Positions 47,021-61,942 of a stretch of DNA of 64,000 nt are shown piece by piece. Below the pieces are notes generated by a model that saw only the letters and a list, made by a program, of their open reading frames with translations, was not told where the DNA came from and ran no database searches. Within the stretch, counting starts at the first letter, position 1, and every line of letters starts with the position of its first letter. The position numbers and the translations under genes were made by a program. This stretch comes from Brevundimonas bullata (GTDB taxonomy: Bacteria; Pseudomonadota; Alphaproteobacteria; Caulobacterales; Caulobacteraceae): NCBI RefSeq assembly GCF_003350205.1, contig NZ_QLLC01000015.1, positions 27,082 to 91,081 of the forward strand. Reading direction: 5' to 3'.

Positions 47021-47758
47021 ATGAACGTCGAGCAGCTGCAAGGGATCGCCCACGATGTGCGCAACGACCTGATGATCATCCAGGCTGCGACAAGGTCCCT
47101 GCGCCGCGCCTGGTCGAACCGCGAGGCGGACGAAGCCCAAGCGTCAGCCTTTACGCCCGGGCTATTGTTCGGCGCCCTCGATCTTGCCGTTTCCCACTCG
47201 GCCGCGCTTCTCGCCGGCTGGTCGGATTCCTTGCATCCGAACGGCGGCCCCCATCTCAGCGGTGGCGTCGCCGATCTGCCGCGCGCCCTCTATGCGGCAG
47301 GGGCGGCCTTCCAGCCCTGCCTGGCGGCAGGTCAGCGTCTGGACTGCGAGGTGTTCGGTCGCTTCTCGCCGCTCGGCGCGGGCTCTGCAGAGCTGGTGGC
47401 CGTATTGATCAATCTCCTCAAGAACGCCAAGGAGGCGCTCGACGAGCGGCCAGGGCGCATCGTCATCCGCGCCCGTGCGCTCCGGCAGCCAGCCCAGCCC
47501 GTCAGGAGCTGTGTGCGAATTGTGGTGGCGGACACCGGCCCGGGAATCCGTCCGGACGACCTGGCCAGGGCTACGAGCTTCGGTTTCTCGACGAAGGGTC
47601 AAGGGCGCGGCCTTGGCCTGTGGCGCGCCCGCAAGTTTGCGGAGGCCGCGGGCGGACGCCTGCGGCTTCGCTCAAGGCCCGGACGCGGGACGGCGGCCGT
47701 TCTCATCCTGCCGCTCGACGATGTGGCGCCTGGAGCGCCGATGGAGGACTACCCATGA
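47021..47758 (+). CDS. Soluble orphan histidine kinase
   Basis: A 245-residue kinase with no membrane segment or recognisable sensor domain. The H-box is LQGIAHDVRNDLMIIQA with the acceptor His near residue 12; the N-box is LVAVLINLLKNAKEALDE; and the G-boxes are VVADTGPGIRPDD and STKGQGRGLGLW. Starting directly with the H-box is unusual and suggests input by protein contact. No response regulator lies next to it. The stop overlaps the following gene by ATGA. Confidence 0.85.
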   Translation: MNVEQLQGIAHDVRNDLMIIQAATRSLRRAWSNREADEAQASAFTPGLLFGALDLAVSHSAALLAGWSDSLHPNGGPHLSGGVADLPRALYAAGAAFQPCLAAGQRLDCEVFGRFSPLGAGSAELVAVLINLLKNAKEALDERPGRIVIRARALRQPAQPVRSCVRIVVADTGPGIRPDDLARATSFGFSTKGQGRGLGLWRARKFAEAAGGRLRLRSRPGRGTAAVLILPLDDVAPGAPMEDYP

Positions 47759-48414
47759 GCCAGCCCGACGCCCCGCCGATCGAGGTCGCGCGCGTGCGCG
47801 AAGTCGTCGGCATCGCCGACTCTCGAGACGCCTTCGATCGCATCGTCGAGGCTCTGCTCCTGGCCGGCGTGGATCGCGCGCGCATCTCGTTGATGGGTAG
47901 CCGAGAGGCGATCCTGGACAAGCTGCACCACTACTATGTCGAGCCCACCGCGCTAGCGGAAGTCGACCAGTTGCCCAGGCGTGACCTGGTCACTCGCGAC
48001 GATGCGGCCGCTCTGAACGTGCTGGTCTTTGGCACCTTGCTCGCGGTCGCCACGCTGGGCGCAGGCGCCATCGTGGTGGCCTCCGGCGGCGCTGCGGCGG
48101 CGGCGCTGAGCGCGGCCGTCGGTGGCGGCGTGCTGGCGACGACGCTCGCCAGATCCATCCGCCGCCGCGTTCTCGGCGAAGCCGATCCCGACATGCTCGA
48201 GCACGACCTGGCGATGGGCGGTTTGGCGATCTTCGTGCGCGTCGATGACGGGCAGGAGGAGGCCAGGGCGCTGGCCATACTTCGCGAGCATGCGCGCAAT
48301 GTCCACGTCCACGAGGTCGACCTCGCCAAGACCCTGCTGGACATCCCGCTGGGGCGGATTCGCCCCGACCCGTGGTTGGATGATCGGCCTCTGGCCGCCC
48401 CACCCAACAGCTGA
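47755..48414 (+). CDS. Membrane-associated stress protein of unknown family
   Basis: A 219-residue protein, translationally coupled to the kinase upstream. The N-terminal half (REVVGIADSRDAFDRIVEALLLAGVDRARISLMG) resembles the general-stress-protein fold that precedes a glycine-rich membrane region in YflT-like proteins. A hydrophobic Ala/Gly-rich double segment (about residues 86-130) is followed by a soluble part (GGLAIFVRVDDGQEEARALAILREHARNVHVHEVD). The layout suggests that a soluble domain on each side of a hairpin senses or modifies the membrane. No firm family is assigned. Confidence 0.6.
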   Translation: MSQPDAPPIEVARVREVVGIADSRDAFDRIVEALLLAGVDRARISLMGSREAILDKLHHYYVEPTALAEVDQLPRRDLVTRDDAAALNVLVFGTLLAVATLGAGAIVVASGGAAAAALSAAVGGGVLATTLARSIRRRVLGEADPDMLEHDLAMGGLAIFVRVDDGQEEARALAILREHARNVHVHEVDLAKTLLDIPLGRIRPDPWLDDRPLAAPPNS

Positions 48415-48444
48415 GCTGTAAAGACCGACACGGAGGACCCCGAC

Positions 48445-48833
48445 ATGACTATGAAGAACGCCACGGCGACGACCGTCGGAGCGAGCCGCCCCCGCCGCTT
48501 CGGCGTGAGGTTCTGGCTTTCCCTCGACGCCGTGCTCTGGATATTGCTGGGCGTACTGGCCATTGTGGCGCCGCTGATCGCCGGCCTGGCCACGGTTGCT
48601 CTGTTCGCTGTCTTGTTGATCGCCGCCGGCGTTGTCGGCCTCGTCGGGCTTTTTCGGAGCGGGCGCCGCGGCGCCTGGGGCTGGCGGCTGGTGTCGACAA
48701 TCGCGGCGTTCGTTGCCGGCGTGCTGCTCCTGCTCGATCTCTTTCTCGGCGCCTGGACGATTACGCTGTTGGTGGCGGCCTACCTCATCGCCTCCGGGGT
48801 CACGGCCGCCGTCGCAGCGTTCCGGAGGGGATC

Positions 48834-48855
<22 letters not shown>
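48445..48855 (+). CDS. Short HdeD-like (DUF308) membrane protein
   Basis: A 136-residue protein with four hydrophobic helices and the DUF308 repeat pattern (LDAVLWILLGVLAIVAPLIAG, GWRLVSTIAAFVAGVLLLLD). HdeD proteins of acid-resistance and tLST loci are usually about 190-215 residues with six helices, and a full-length copy lies at 59907. Here the last third is missing and the C-terminus ends in SCFTTSP. The next start codon lies inside the end of the gene, so it may be a natural short form or a truncation. Confidence 0.65.
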
Positions 48856-50740
<1,885 letters not shown>

Positions 50741-50859
50741 CCGGTTGCTGGTCTCACCGCCGATGCCGAACATGTTGAGCTTCTTAAAAAGCTCCGTCTT
50801 CTCGGCCCGGCTCGCCTTGAGGTTCTCGCCGAAAATATTGCGATAGACGCTGGCAAGAT

Positions 50860-51452
50860 CGGCTCGGCCGCTCGATTGGATAGCCGACAAGGGCGGGGAT
50901 CGGGCTCGTGCGCCCCGTGACCAAGTCCTGGAGACGGCGGATTCGGCTTTCGGTCGGGGGATGCATCCTGAGCTCCGGAATGCGGCGGCCGGGGAGAAGG
51001 ATCATGATCCACAGGTCGCGGTTGGCGATATGCCCGATCTCATGCGCCAGAACCCCGGCGAGTTCTCGCCGTCGAGCTGGTCGAGCAGCCCGTGGGTGAC
51101 GCAGATGGCGCTGTCCTCGGGCCTGCCCAGGCCGAAGGCGTTCGGCAGCCGGCTCGGCACGCGATAAAGCGCCGGTGCGCGCTGCAGCCCGGACCTGCGG
51201 GCGAGTTCGGCCAAGGCCGCGACGAGACCGGGGGCATCACGACCGGTGAGCCGCTGCGCCTGATAGGTCGAGAGGAGCAGCCGGAGTGGCAGCGGGGCGC
51301 AAACAGGAGACCCCCGCCCATCGCGAGCGCCATGAGGAGACCATTTTCGGGTCCGGCGATCGCTGTCACCGCGATCCAGGCGATGAGCCCGAGCAGCAGC
51401 GCCGATTGCACGAAATTGAGCAGGCGGTGGCTGGCGGAGGTATTGGTCAGCG
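50860..51452 (-). pseudogene. M48 family metalloprotease (HtpX-like), frameshifted
   Basis: A membrane zinc protease of the M48 family split over three reading frames. The N-terminal membrane part (LLNFVQSALLLGLIAWIAV) is in one frame. A switch near 51,300 leads to ALAELARRSGLQRAPALYRVPSRLPNAFGLG. Another switch near 51,065 leads to ELAGVLAHEIGHIANRDLW, whose HEIGH zinc motif lies at about 51,029-51,043. The C-terminal HPPTESRIRRLQDL follows. Each break is explained by loss of one base in or beside a short homopolymer. The first codons directly follow the psiE stop, so the two formed an operon. It may be intact if the indels are sequence errors. Confidence 0.7.
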
Positions 51453-51926
51453 CGTCTCGTGGCCTCCGAGTTCGCGTCGGTCCTGATCGCGCACCAGCCA
51501 GTGGACAGCGCCGAGCGCAAGCGCCGCGCCCGCGAGTGCTGCAATCTTGGATGATTCCGTCTCGCTGAGGTCCAGGATGATGAATTTGCGCGCGATGGCG
51601 AGGAGCGCGATCAGCACGATCGTGCGGACTTGGAGGATCCCCAAGCTGCGCTCGGTCGCAACAAGAAGGGAGCGCTTGAACTCGAGCGCGATCACCACGG
51701 TGAAGATCATGCCGAACACCACTTGGAAAGTGGCGTAGTCGAGCGTGTCGAATGCCCCCAGAAGCAAGCGGTTCACGACTTCGAGCATCAGCGCCCAGAC
51801 CGACGCCACGATGATCGCCGCAATGATGACGCTGAGGACGAAGATGACAACTTGCTCGAACTTCTCGTAGAGCGTCATCGCCGACCATTGTTCACGGGTC
51901 AGCCCGGATCGTTGCGAGTCTTTCAT
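51447..51926 (-). CDS. psiE: PsiE family inner-membrane protein
   Basis: A 159-residue phosphate-starvation-inducible PsiE-type protein with four hydrophobic helices. Family features include LYEKFEQVVIFVLSVIIAAIIV, FGMIFTVVIALEFKRSL and VRTIVLIALLAIARKFIILDL. PsiE homologues recur in stress-tolerance islands beside Hsp20, ClpG and M48 protease genes; the molecular role is not established. It is intact, unlike the adjacent M48 gene. Confidence 0.88.
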   Translation of the reverse strand: MKDSQRSGLTREQWSAMTLYEKFEQVVIFVLSVIIAAIIVASVWALMLEVVNRLLLGAFDTLDYATFQVVFGMIFTVVIALEFKRSLLVATERSLGILQVRTIVLIALLAIARKFIILDLSETESSKIAALAGAALALGAVHWLVRDQDRRELGGHETR

Positions 51927-52040
51927 GATTGCCTCTCGAAAGCCGCCCCGGAGAGACAGGCTCCCCGGGGCTTTGCCAGACGGTGCGATATCGCACGGAG
52001 CGGAGGGGACGCCGCAAACCGGCGACCCCCATGTGGCAAA

Positions 52041-52532
52041 TCAGCCGTTCTTGACCTCGATGCGCTTGACCTTGGCCTGCGCCTCGGGAGTCTGGGGCAG
52101 CTTGATCGTCAGAACCCCGTTCTTGAACGATGCTTGCGCCTTTTCGCCATCCACACCGGGGGGGAGCGGAATTGTCCGGTAGATCGCGCCGTAGCTGCGC
52201 TCGGAGAGATAGTATCCCTTCTTCTCCTCTTGGCGCTCGATCTTCTTCTCCCCCTTCACAGTCAACATGTCATCGTTGACCGTCACCTCGAGGTCCTTCA
52301 TCTCCATGCCGGGCAGCTCGATCGACACTTCGATCGCCTTGTCGGTCTCAACCATGTCAGATTTGGCTTCGCCGCTGCCCCAGGGCCATTCGAACTGACC
52401 GACCCGGTTCCAGAAGTTCTCGAACACATGGTTCATTTCGCGCTGGAGCGTCGCGATCGGGTTGTCTTCGCTGCTCTTGGCGTCTGGCGCGCCGTCCTTG
52501 CGCGCCCAGGGGATCAGGTCCTTGATCTGCAT
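52041..52532 (-). CDS. hsp20: Small heat shock protein Hsp20 (first copy)
   Basis: A 163-residue ATP-independent holdase. The alpha-crystallin domain runs from about residue 57 to 150 (MVETDKAIEVSIELPGMEMKDLEVTVNDDMLTVKGEKK), with the A-x-x-x-N-GVL motif as ASFKNGVLTIKLP and a short C-terminal tail containing an I-x-V pair (RIEVKNG). The N-terminal arm (WARKDGAPDAKSSEDNPIATLQREM) is typical of the tLST-type copy. It is intact, and last of three hsp20 genes on the minus strand. Confidence 0.93.
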   Translation of the reverse strand: MQIKDLIPWARKDGAPDAKSSEDNPIATLQREMNHVFENFWNRVGQFEWPWGSGEAKSDMVETDKAIEVSIELPGMEMKDLEVTVNDDMLTVKGEKKIERQEEKKGYYLSERSYGAIYRTIPLPPGVDGEKAQASFKNGVLTIKLPQTPEAQAKVKRIEVKNG

Positions 52533-52552
52533 GATGGTGTCTCCTTCGATTT

Positions 52553-52992
<440 letters not shown>

Positions 52993-53006
52993 CGTTCCAG
53001 CTCCTA

Positions 53007-53432
53007 TCAGGCTGCCTTGATCTCGATTTTCTTTGGCTTTTCTGCCTCGGGACGGGAGATGGCGATCCGCAATACGCCTTTCGTCATCTTCGCCTCCACC
53101 TTGTCATCCGAAGCCGTGAATGACAGGCGGATAGCGCGGGAAAACTTGCCATAACCGCGTTCGTTGCGGTGCCAGCGCGCACCTTCGGGAACCTCGGGCA
53201 GCTTGCGTTCGCCCGACAGCGTCAGGACGTTGTCCTTGGCCGAAATTTCAATGTCGCCCGGTTCGATGCCGGGAAGTTCAGCGGTGACGGCAACGGCCTC
53301 GGAGCCTTGCCACACATTCACCGCCGGGAACGCCGCGCGGGACGGGGGCCAGAAGCCGCGGTCGAGATCGCGCATCATGGAGGGCATCAGCGCGAAGGGA
53401 TCGCTGCGGCACAGATATGTCGGATAGAGCAT
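53007..53432 (-). CDS. hsp20: Small heat shock protein Hsp20 (third copy)
   Basis: A 141-residue holdase, first gene of the minus-strand heat-shock operon. The alpha-crystallin domain (VNVWQGSEAVAVTAELPGIEPGDIEISAKDNVLTLSGERK) includes KMTKGVLRIAISRPE, and the C-terminus ends KKIEIKAA with an I-x-I motif. The start MLYPTYL is preceded by an AGGAGG-type site. It is intact, and divergent from the MarR gene across a spacer containing a perfect inverted repeat. Confidence 0.93.
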   Translation of the reverse strand: MLYPTYLCRSDPFALMPSMMRDLDRGFWPPSRAAFPAVNVWQGSEAVAVTAELPGIEPGDIEISAKDNVLTLSGERKLPEVPEGARWHRNERGYGKFSRAIRLSFTASDDKVEAKMTKGVLRIAISRPEAEKPKKIEIKAA

Positions 53433-53550
53433 TGCTGGCCTCCTGTTGCTGATCGATGCCCCCGAACCGGCGGCATGGTCCGACCGGGCAACGGTGCCGG
53501 CTGGATGTCGGTTCGGAGACCGCCCATCAAGATAGGCGGATCCATTTATT

Positions 53551-53575
53551 ATGCAAGCATATATGATGCTTGCAT
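53551..53575. promoter_or_regulatory. MarR-type operator
   Basis: Perfect inverted repeat ATGCAAGCAT-N5-ATGCTTGCAT in the hsp20/marR divergent spacer. Its right arm touches a candidate marR promoter, TTGCAC (53575-53580)-N18-TATCCT (53599-53604), so binding would block it. Confidence 0.7.
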
Positions 53576-53634
53576 TGCACTTTGGGTGGACCGCAGTCTA
53601 TCCTGTTTCTCATGCAGACGGAGGAAAGATACCC

Positions 53635-54063
53635 TTGATCACTTCTGATCTCGCCCTGATCGGGACGACGATCCACCGGGTAGCGCAGCTCATCCAGCAG
53701 CGGATCGACAACGAGATCGGCGACAGCGGCCTGACCCGCCTGTCCTGGATGGCGGTGGCACATGTCGAGGATTCGCCCGGGCTGACCATCGGCGATCTGG
53801 CCGGGCGGCTGGAGGTGGGCCGGGCCACTGCGGGCCAGCTCGTCGATCGCATGGTACAGGGCGGTTGGGCAGAGCGGTGGGCGTCACCCGACGACCGACG
53901 GTCGCAGATCGTCACGGCAACGCCGAAGGCCAGGGCAATGCTGGAGGAACTCGCGCCGCGGCAATCGGCGCTCGAACATGAAATCCTGCAGGATTTGTCG
54001 GCGGACGAAAGGCGCATCCTGCTGGCGCTGCTCGAGCGGATCAAGTCGCGGCTTGGGTGCTAG
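53635..54063 (+). CDS. MarR family transcriptional regulator
   Basis: A 142-residue winged-helix repressor. The TTG at 53635 is preferred because GGAGGAAAG lies 9 bases upstream; the frame opens at 53551, but that stretch is the operator and promoter. The HTH is LTIGDLAGRLEVGRATAGQLVDRMVQGGWAER and the wing RWASPDDRRSQIVTATPKA, both typical. A divergent position next to hsp20 and a location directly upstream of ftsH suggest control of the heat-shock cluster and itself. The ligand is unknown. Confidence 0.88.
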   Translation: MITSDLALIGTTIHRVAQLIQQRIDNEIGDSGLTRLSWMAVAHVEDSPGLTIGDLAGRLEVGRATAGQLVDRMVQGGWAERWASPDDRRSQIVTATPKARAMLEELAPRQSALEHEILQDLSADERRILLALLERIKSRLGC

Positions 54064-54080
54064 GGAAAGGGGAAAGCGGT

Positions 54081-55700
<1,620 letters not shown>

Positions 55701-55750
55701 CGTGACACTGTCACTGGCGCCTGACTGGATAATGAAAACGGAGAAGCCGA

Positions 55751-58657
<2,907 letters not shown>

Positions 58658-58736
58658 CGTCGTGAAGGACTGGCCGGCGCGATGACGGTCGCGCCGGCTC
58701 ATTTCGTCAAAAAAGCGACAAGCAAGGTCATACGGC

Positions 58737-59879
58737 ATGGAAGTCATCAGAGCATTTCGCAATCTCGACCGGCACGGCCAACAGCGCGCGCCTGAGGTCA
58801 TCGAGGAAGAGGTGCGGCAACTTGAACCGCATCTTGTACGCTTCCGCGAGGATCTCGTCCGGCTCGAAGTCGTCGCCACCCAGACGAGCGGCAAGACGCG
58901 CATCGAGGTCAGCCTGCGCCTGCAACTGCCCTCGGGCGTGATCGCGGCACAGGAAGAGGGGTTCAAGATCGAGCCTGTCCTGCGCAAGGCCTTTGCCGAC
59001 CTGCGCCAGCGGGTTGACCGGCATGTGGCGCGCCTCAAGCACGAGCCTGAATACAAGCGTCCCGCCCGCCGGCGCCGGATCGGCGCCCCGCTGCCGTCCG
59101 CGCGGGATGCGGCGGAAGCGGACCGGCGCCAACTCTTCTTCGACCTGATCGAGGATCATCTCGATACGGTCTACGATACCGTCAGGCGCGAGTTGACCTA
59201 TCTCGAGTGTAGCGGGTCTGTGCCGGCTGGCTACCTGAGCGTTGGCGATATCGTCGATGCGACGATCCTCAACGGGCTCAACCGCTTCGAGCGGCGGCCG
59301 ACCGAATTCTCCGTCCGGGACTGGCTGACGCAGCTGGCCTTCGAGACCGTCGAGGCCGAGGCGCAGGCTGCGCGCCGCGCGGTGCCCGAGGATGCCGCCT
59401 CGATCTACGTAGCGCCCGAGGCGCCTGCCGGGGAGCCTACCGAGTCTGATGAGGAGATGTTCGAGTTCTACCAGCCCGACGACGTGCTGCTGCTCGAGGA
59501 ACTCGTCGCCGACGACGGCGGCACGGATCCTGAGACCGAAATGAGTCGTCATGATATCGCCGTGACGCTGCACCGGGCAATCGCCGATCTTCCGTCGGTC
59601 GAACGCCGCGTTCTCTATCGGCTCCACCTAGACGACGCCACGCTTGCGGAGACGGCGGACCTCCTCGGCCTTTCCGAAGCAGAGGTCGAAGAAATCGCCG
59701 AGAAGGCGGGCGAGACACTGCGCAGAAAGCTTGTCGAAGCGGGGTTGATCAGCGAGGCATCGGGGCGCGCGCCCATCGAACGGGAAATTGCCCTGACGCA
59801 GCGCCTGCCCCAGCCAGTCGAGTACCGGCGCCGCGTGGCTGCCGCGCTCGCCGGCGCGGAGACAAACGCAGAAAACTGA
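58737..59879 (+). CDS. HPF-like ribosome-binding domain joined to sigma-factor-like regions
   Basis: A 380-residue protein of unusual make-up. Residues of about 10-110 resemble an HPF/S30AE ribosome-hibernation domain (RFREDLVRLEVVATQTSGKTRIEVSLRLQLPSG, RKAFADLRQRVDRHVARL). Residues of about 130-220 resemble sigma-70 region 2 (FFDLIEDHLDTVYDTVRRELTYLE, LSVGDIVDATILNGLNRFE). Residues of about 280-340 resemble region 4 with an HTH (LPSVERRVLYRLHLDDATLAETADLLGLSEAEVEEI). It directly follows clpK and precedes hdeD. It could link translation arrest to transcription of the locus. Domain calls are by pattern only. Confidence 0.72.
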   Translation: MEVIRAFRNLDRHGQQRAPEVIEEEVRQLEPHLVRFREDLVRLEVVATQTSGKTRIEVSLRLQLPSGVIAAQEEGFKIEPVLRKAFADLRQRVDRHVARLKHEPEYKRPARRRRIGAPLPSARDAAEADRRQLFFDLIEDHLDTVYDTVRRELTYLECSGSVPAGYLSVGDIVDATILNGLNRFERRPTEFSVRDWLTQLAFETVEAEAQAARRAVPEDAASIYVAPEAPAGEPTESDEEMFEFYQPDDVLLLEELVADDGGTDPETEMSRHDIAVTLHRAIADLPSVERRVLYRLHLDDATLAETADLLGLSEAEVEEIAEKAGETLRRKLVEAGLISEASGRAPIEREIALTQRLPQPVEYRRRVAAALAGAETNAEN

Positions 59880-59906
59880 GTTGAAACAGGAACAGGAGAT
59901 GGACCA

Positions 59907-60554
59907 ATGAGAACAGCCTATGAAAACCCGACCGACAAGATGCAAGACATGCTGTGCAGCCTGTCCCGGAATTGGTGGGCATTCGTGTTGCGCGGCGTGC
60001 TCGCATTGATCATCGCGGTGCTGGCCTTCGTCATGCCTGCGGAATCGCTTCTGGCGCTCACGCTGGTCTTCGGCGCGTTCGCCTTTGCCGACGGCGTGTT
60101 CGGCCTCGTCGCCGCGATACGTAACATCCGCAAGGGCAAACGCTGGGGCTGGCTGATGTTCAGCGGCCTCCTGGGGATCGCCACCGGCGTCGTCGTGGTT
60201 GTCTCGCCCTTTGTCGCGACGCTCGTGCTTGCGACATTCCTCTGGGCCAGCATCGCATTCTGGTCCGTGTTCTCCGGCGTCCTGGAAATCGTGGCGGCGA
60301 TTCGCCTGCGCAAGGAAATCAAGGGCGAAATCTGGCTCATCCTGAGCGGCCTTCTGTCCGTCACCCTGGGGGTCTTAGTGACCTGGATGCTGCTGACGCG
60401 CCCGCTCGAAAGTTTTCTTGCGCTTGGCTGGCTTCTTGGCTTTTACGCCGCCTTCTTCGGAGCAATGATGCTCATGTTGGGCCTGCGGCTGCGCCGCGCC
60501 AATCACACGGAGCACGACAAAGGTCCCGAAGCCAACCAAGCCGTAGGCACATGA
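59907..60554 (+). CDS. hdeD: HdeD family acid-resistance membrane protein
   Basis: A 215-residue full-length HdeD protein with six hydrophobic helices in three DUF308 pairs (WWAFVLRGVLALIIAVLAFVMP, GWLMFSGLLGIATGVVVVVSPF, IWLILSGLLSVTLGVLVTWML). HdeD contributes to acid resistance in E. coli and is a regular member of tLST loci. The start follows AACAGGAGATGG. The stop overlaps the next start (ATGA at 60551). Confidence 0.92.
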   Translation: MRTAYENPTDKMQDMLCSLSRNWWAFVLRGVLALIIAVLAFVMPAESLLALTLVFGAFAFADGVFGLVAAIRNIRKGKRWGWLMFSGLLGIATGVVVVVSPFVATLVLATFLWASIAFWSVFSGVLEIVAAIRLRKEIKGEIWLILSGLLSVTLGVLVTWMLLTRPLESFLALGWLLGFYAAFFGAMMLMLGLRLRRANHTEHDKGPEANQAVGT

Positions 60555-60766
60555 CTCGCGGAATGACGACCGGGCGGCCCATCGGCAACGAGGATGATTT
60601 TACTCGATGGGACGAGACAATCTTTGACCGCTGTCTAAAGGCTGGTTTCAATCCTTTCGGCAGCGGTCCGACGCCGGTTTTCCCGCAGCCGAGTGGCGAA
60701 GAACAAAGCTGCGAGAAGCCCAATGTTCGGCTGAGGGCAGATTGCAAAGAGGACGATCGCCAATGA
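60551..60766 (+). CDS. Small hypothetical protein
   Basis: A 71-residue acidic soluble protein (DDFTRWDETIFDRCLKAGFNPFGSG). It is coupled by ATGA overlaps to hdeD before it and to the membrane protein after it, which supports real translation. No family is recognised. Confidence 0.55.
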   Translation: MTRGMTTGRPIGNEDDFTRWDETIFDRCLKAGFNPFGSGPTPVFPQPSGEEQSCEKPNVRLRADCKEDDRQ

Positions 60767-61401
60767 AGTACAGCCTGCGCGATCTTGCCTACCTAGTTGT
60801 CGCCACCTCGTTTGGGGTCGGCATCTATTTTATGTTTCGCGCAATGTATATGTCGGAAGAGCCTCTGCCGTTTGCCCAAGAGGTGACGCTGGTCTTTCTG
60901 GGCGCCGTCGTCACGATCGCTCTTACCGCCGCTCTCCTCAATCGTCAGACAGAACTCGAGCTTCGGAAAGAAGGAAGGGTTATCATCCTTCAGCAGCAAT
61001 GCGATATATACATGTCGTGCATAGAAAAGGTCGCGGAAATTGTCGAGAACGCAAAGCATGAGGCCGGGCTGATCGATGATCTGAGGGTTCTCAATCATAA
61101 GCTTGCGGTGGTAGCCAGCGAAGAGGTTGTGATCCGCTTTGAGGTCGTTCTCGACGCCCTGTTGTCCGGCTTTGCGGACGGCGCGCTTTCCGAAGCTGAC
61201 GGCGAAAAGGTGATGCAGTCCGTTGCCGATCTGACAACGGCAATGCGATCTGACGTGCTCCAGAACACGGCCTTGACCTCAACGAATGCGGCGAGCGCCA
61301 TTCGCCGCAACTCGACGCGAATGGAGAAACTTGACGATCTCAATTTTGGAGCGGAGCTCGCAAAGATTAAGAAGGAGAAACGTCATGATGCGCGGCCATA
61401 A
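60763..61401 (+). CDS. Hypothetical two-helix membrane protein
   Basis: A 212-residue protein with two transmembrane segments near the N-terminus (LAYLVVATSFGVGIYFMF and VTLVFLGAVVTIALTAALL) and a long helical cytoplasmic domain (LRKEGRVIILQQQCDIYMSCIEKVAEIVENAKHEAG). The ATG overlaps the previous stop. No family is recognised. GC content seems a little lower than in neighbouring island genes, hinting at a separate origin. Confidence 0.65.
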   Translation: MKYSLRDLAYLVVATSFGVGIYFMFRAMYMSEEPLPFAQEVTLVFLGAVVTIALTAALLNRQTELELRKEGRVIILQQQCDIYMSCIEKVAEIVENAKHEAGLIDDLRVLNHKLAVVASEEVVIRFEVVLDALLSGFADGALSEADGEKVMQSVADLTTAMRSDVLQNTALTSTNAASAIRRNSTRMEKLDDLNFGAELAKIKKEKRHDARP

Positions 61402-61942
61402 CCGCCCGCCCTTTCCGCCGACGATACCCGGGACCAACATGAGGTCTTGGGACGTTCCGACCGCGATCATTTACCGGCCGGCTCGTTCCGCGATGACGTC
61501 GGCGCCGCGGCCCAACTACTGGATACTGGAATTCGAGCCGTCTCGACCCCTGCAGGTCGAGCCGCTGATGGGATATACCTCCAGCAACGATCCCTACCGT
61601 TCGATCCGGCTGAAATTTCCCGACCGCGAAAGCGCCGTGGAATTCGCGGAGCGGCAGGACTGGCGCTATTTCGTGCGTGAGGATGTGGCTCCCCGGCATG
61701 CGCCTGACCGCTGGCGGGGAGAGGAACGGCATCGACTCCACAAGGGAGCCGATGCGCCGGAAGCCTTCCGCATCCCGTCCCGCGTGGATCACGGTCGCTC
61801 GGATCACCGCCTCCGGCGCGCGGTCGAGCAGAAAGGCACGGTGGACCTGTCGTCGCAAGAACAGGCCGAATTCGATCCGGTGCTCGAAGCCTCGCTCGAA
61901 TCCTTCCCGGCCTCCGATCCCCCGGCCTGGACGGTGACGTGA
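61385..61942 (+). CDS. NDUFS4-like (ETC complex I subunit) protein
   Basis: A 185-residue protein with the NDUFS4/complex I 18-kDa subunit-like core (YWILEFEPSRPLQVEPLMGYTSSNDPYRSIRLKFPDRESAVEFAERQDWRYFV). It has an extra C-terminal part ending SLESFPASDPPAWTVT, a tail frequent in small alphaproteobacterial stress proteins. AAGGAG lies 9 bases before the ATG. It overlaps the end of the preceding gene. The stop codon spans the junction with the IS3 element, so the native C-terminus could have been up to 12 residues longer. Confidence 0.75.
   Translation: MMRGHNRPPFPPTIPGTNMRSWDVPTAIIYRPARSAMTSAPRPNYWILEFEPSRPLQVEPLMGYTSSNDPYRSIRLKFPDRESAVEFAERQDWRYFVREDVAPRHAPDRWRGEERHRLHKGADAPEAFRIPSRVDHGRSDHRLRRAVEQKGTVDLSSQEQAEFDPVLEASLESFPASDPPAWTVT

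Noticed and set aside
53433..53550. Heat-shock sigma-32 type promoter for the hsp20 operon
   Set aside because: A CTTGAT is present on the minus strand, but no convincing -10 partner at the right distance could be found, so it was not listed.
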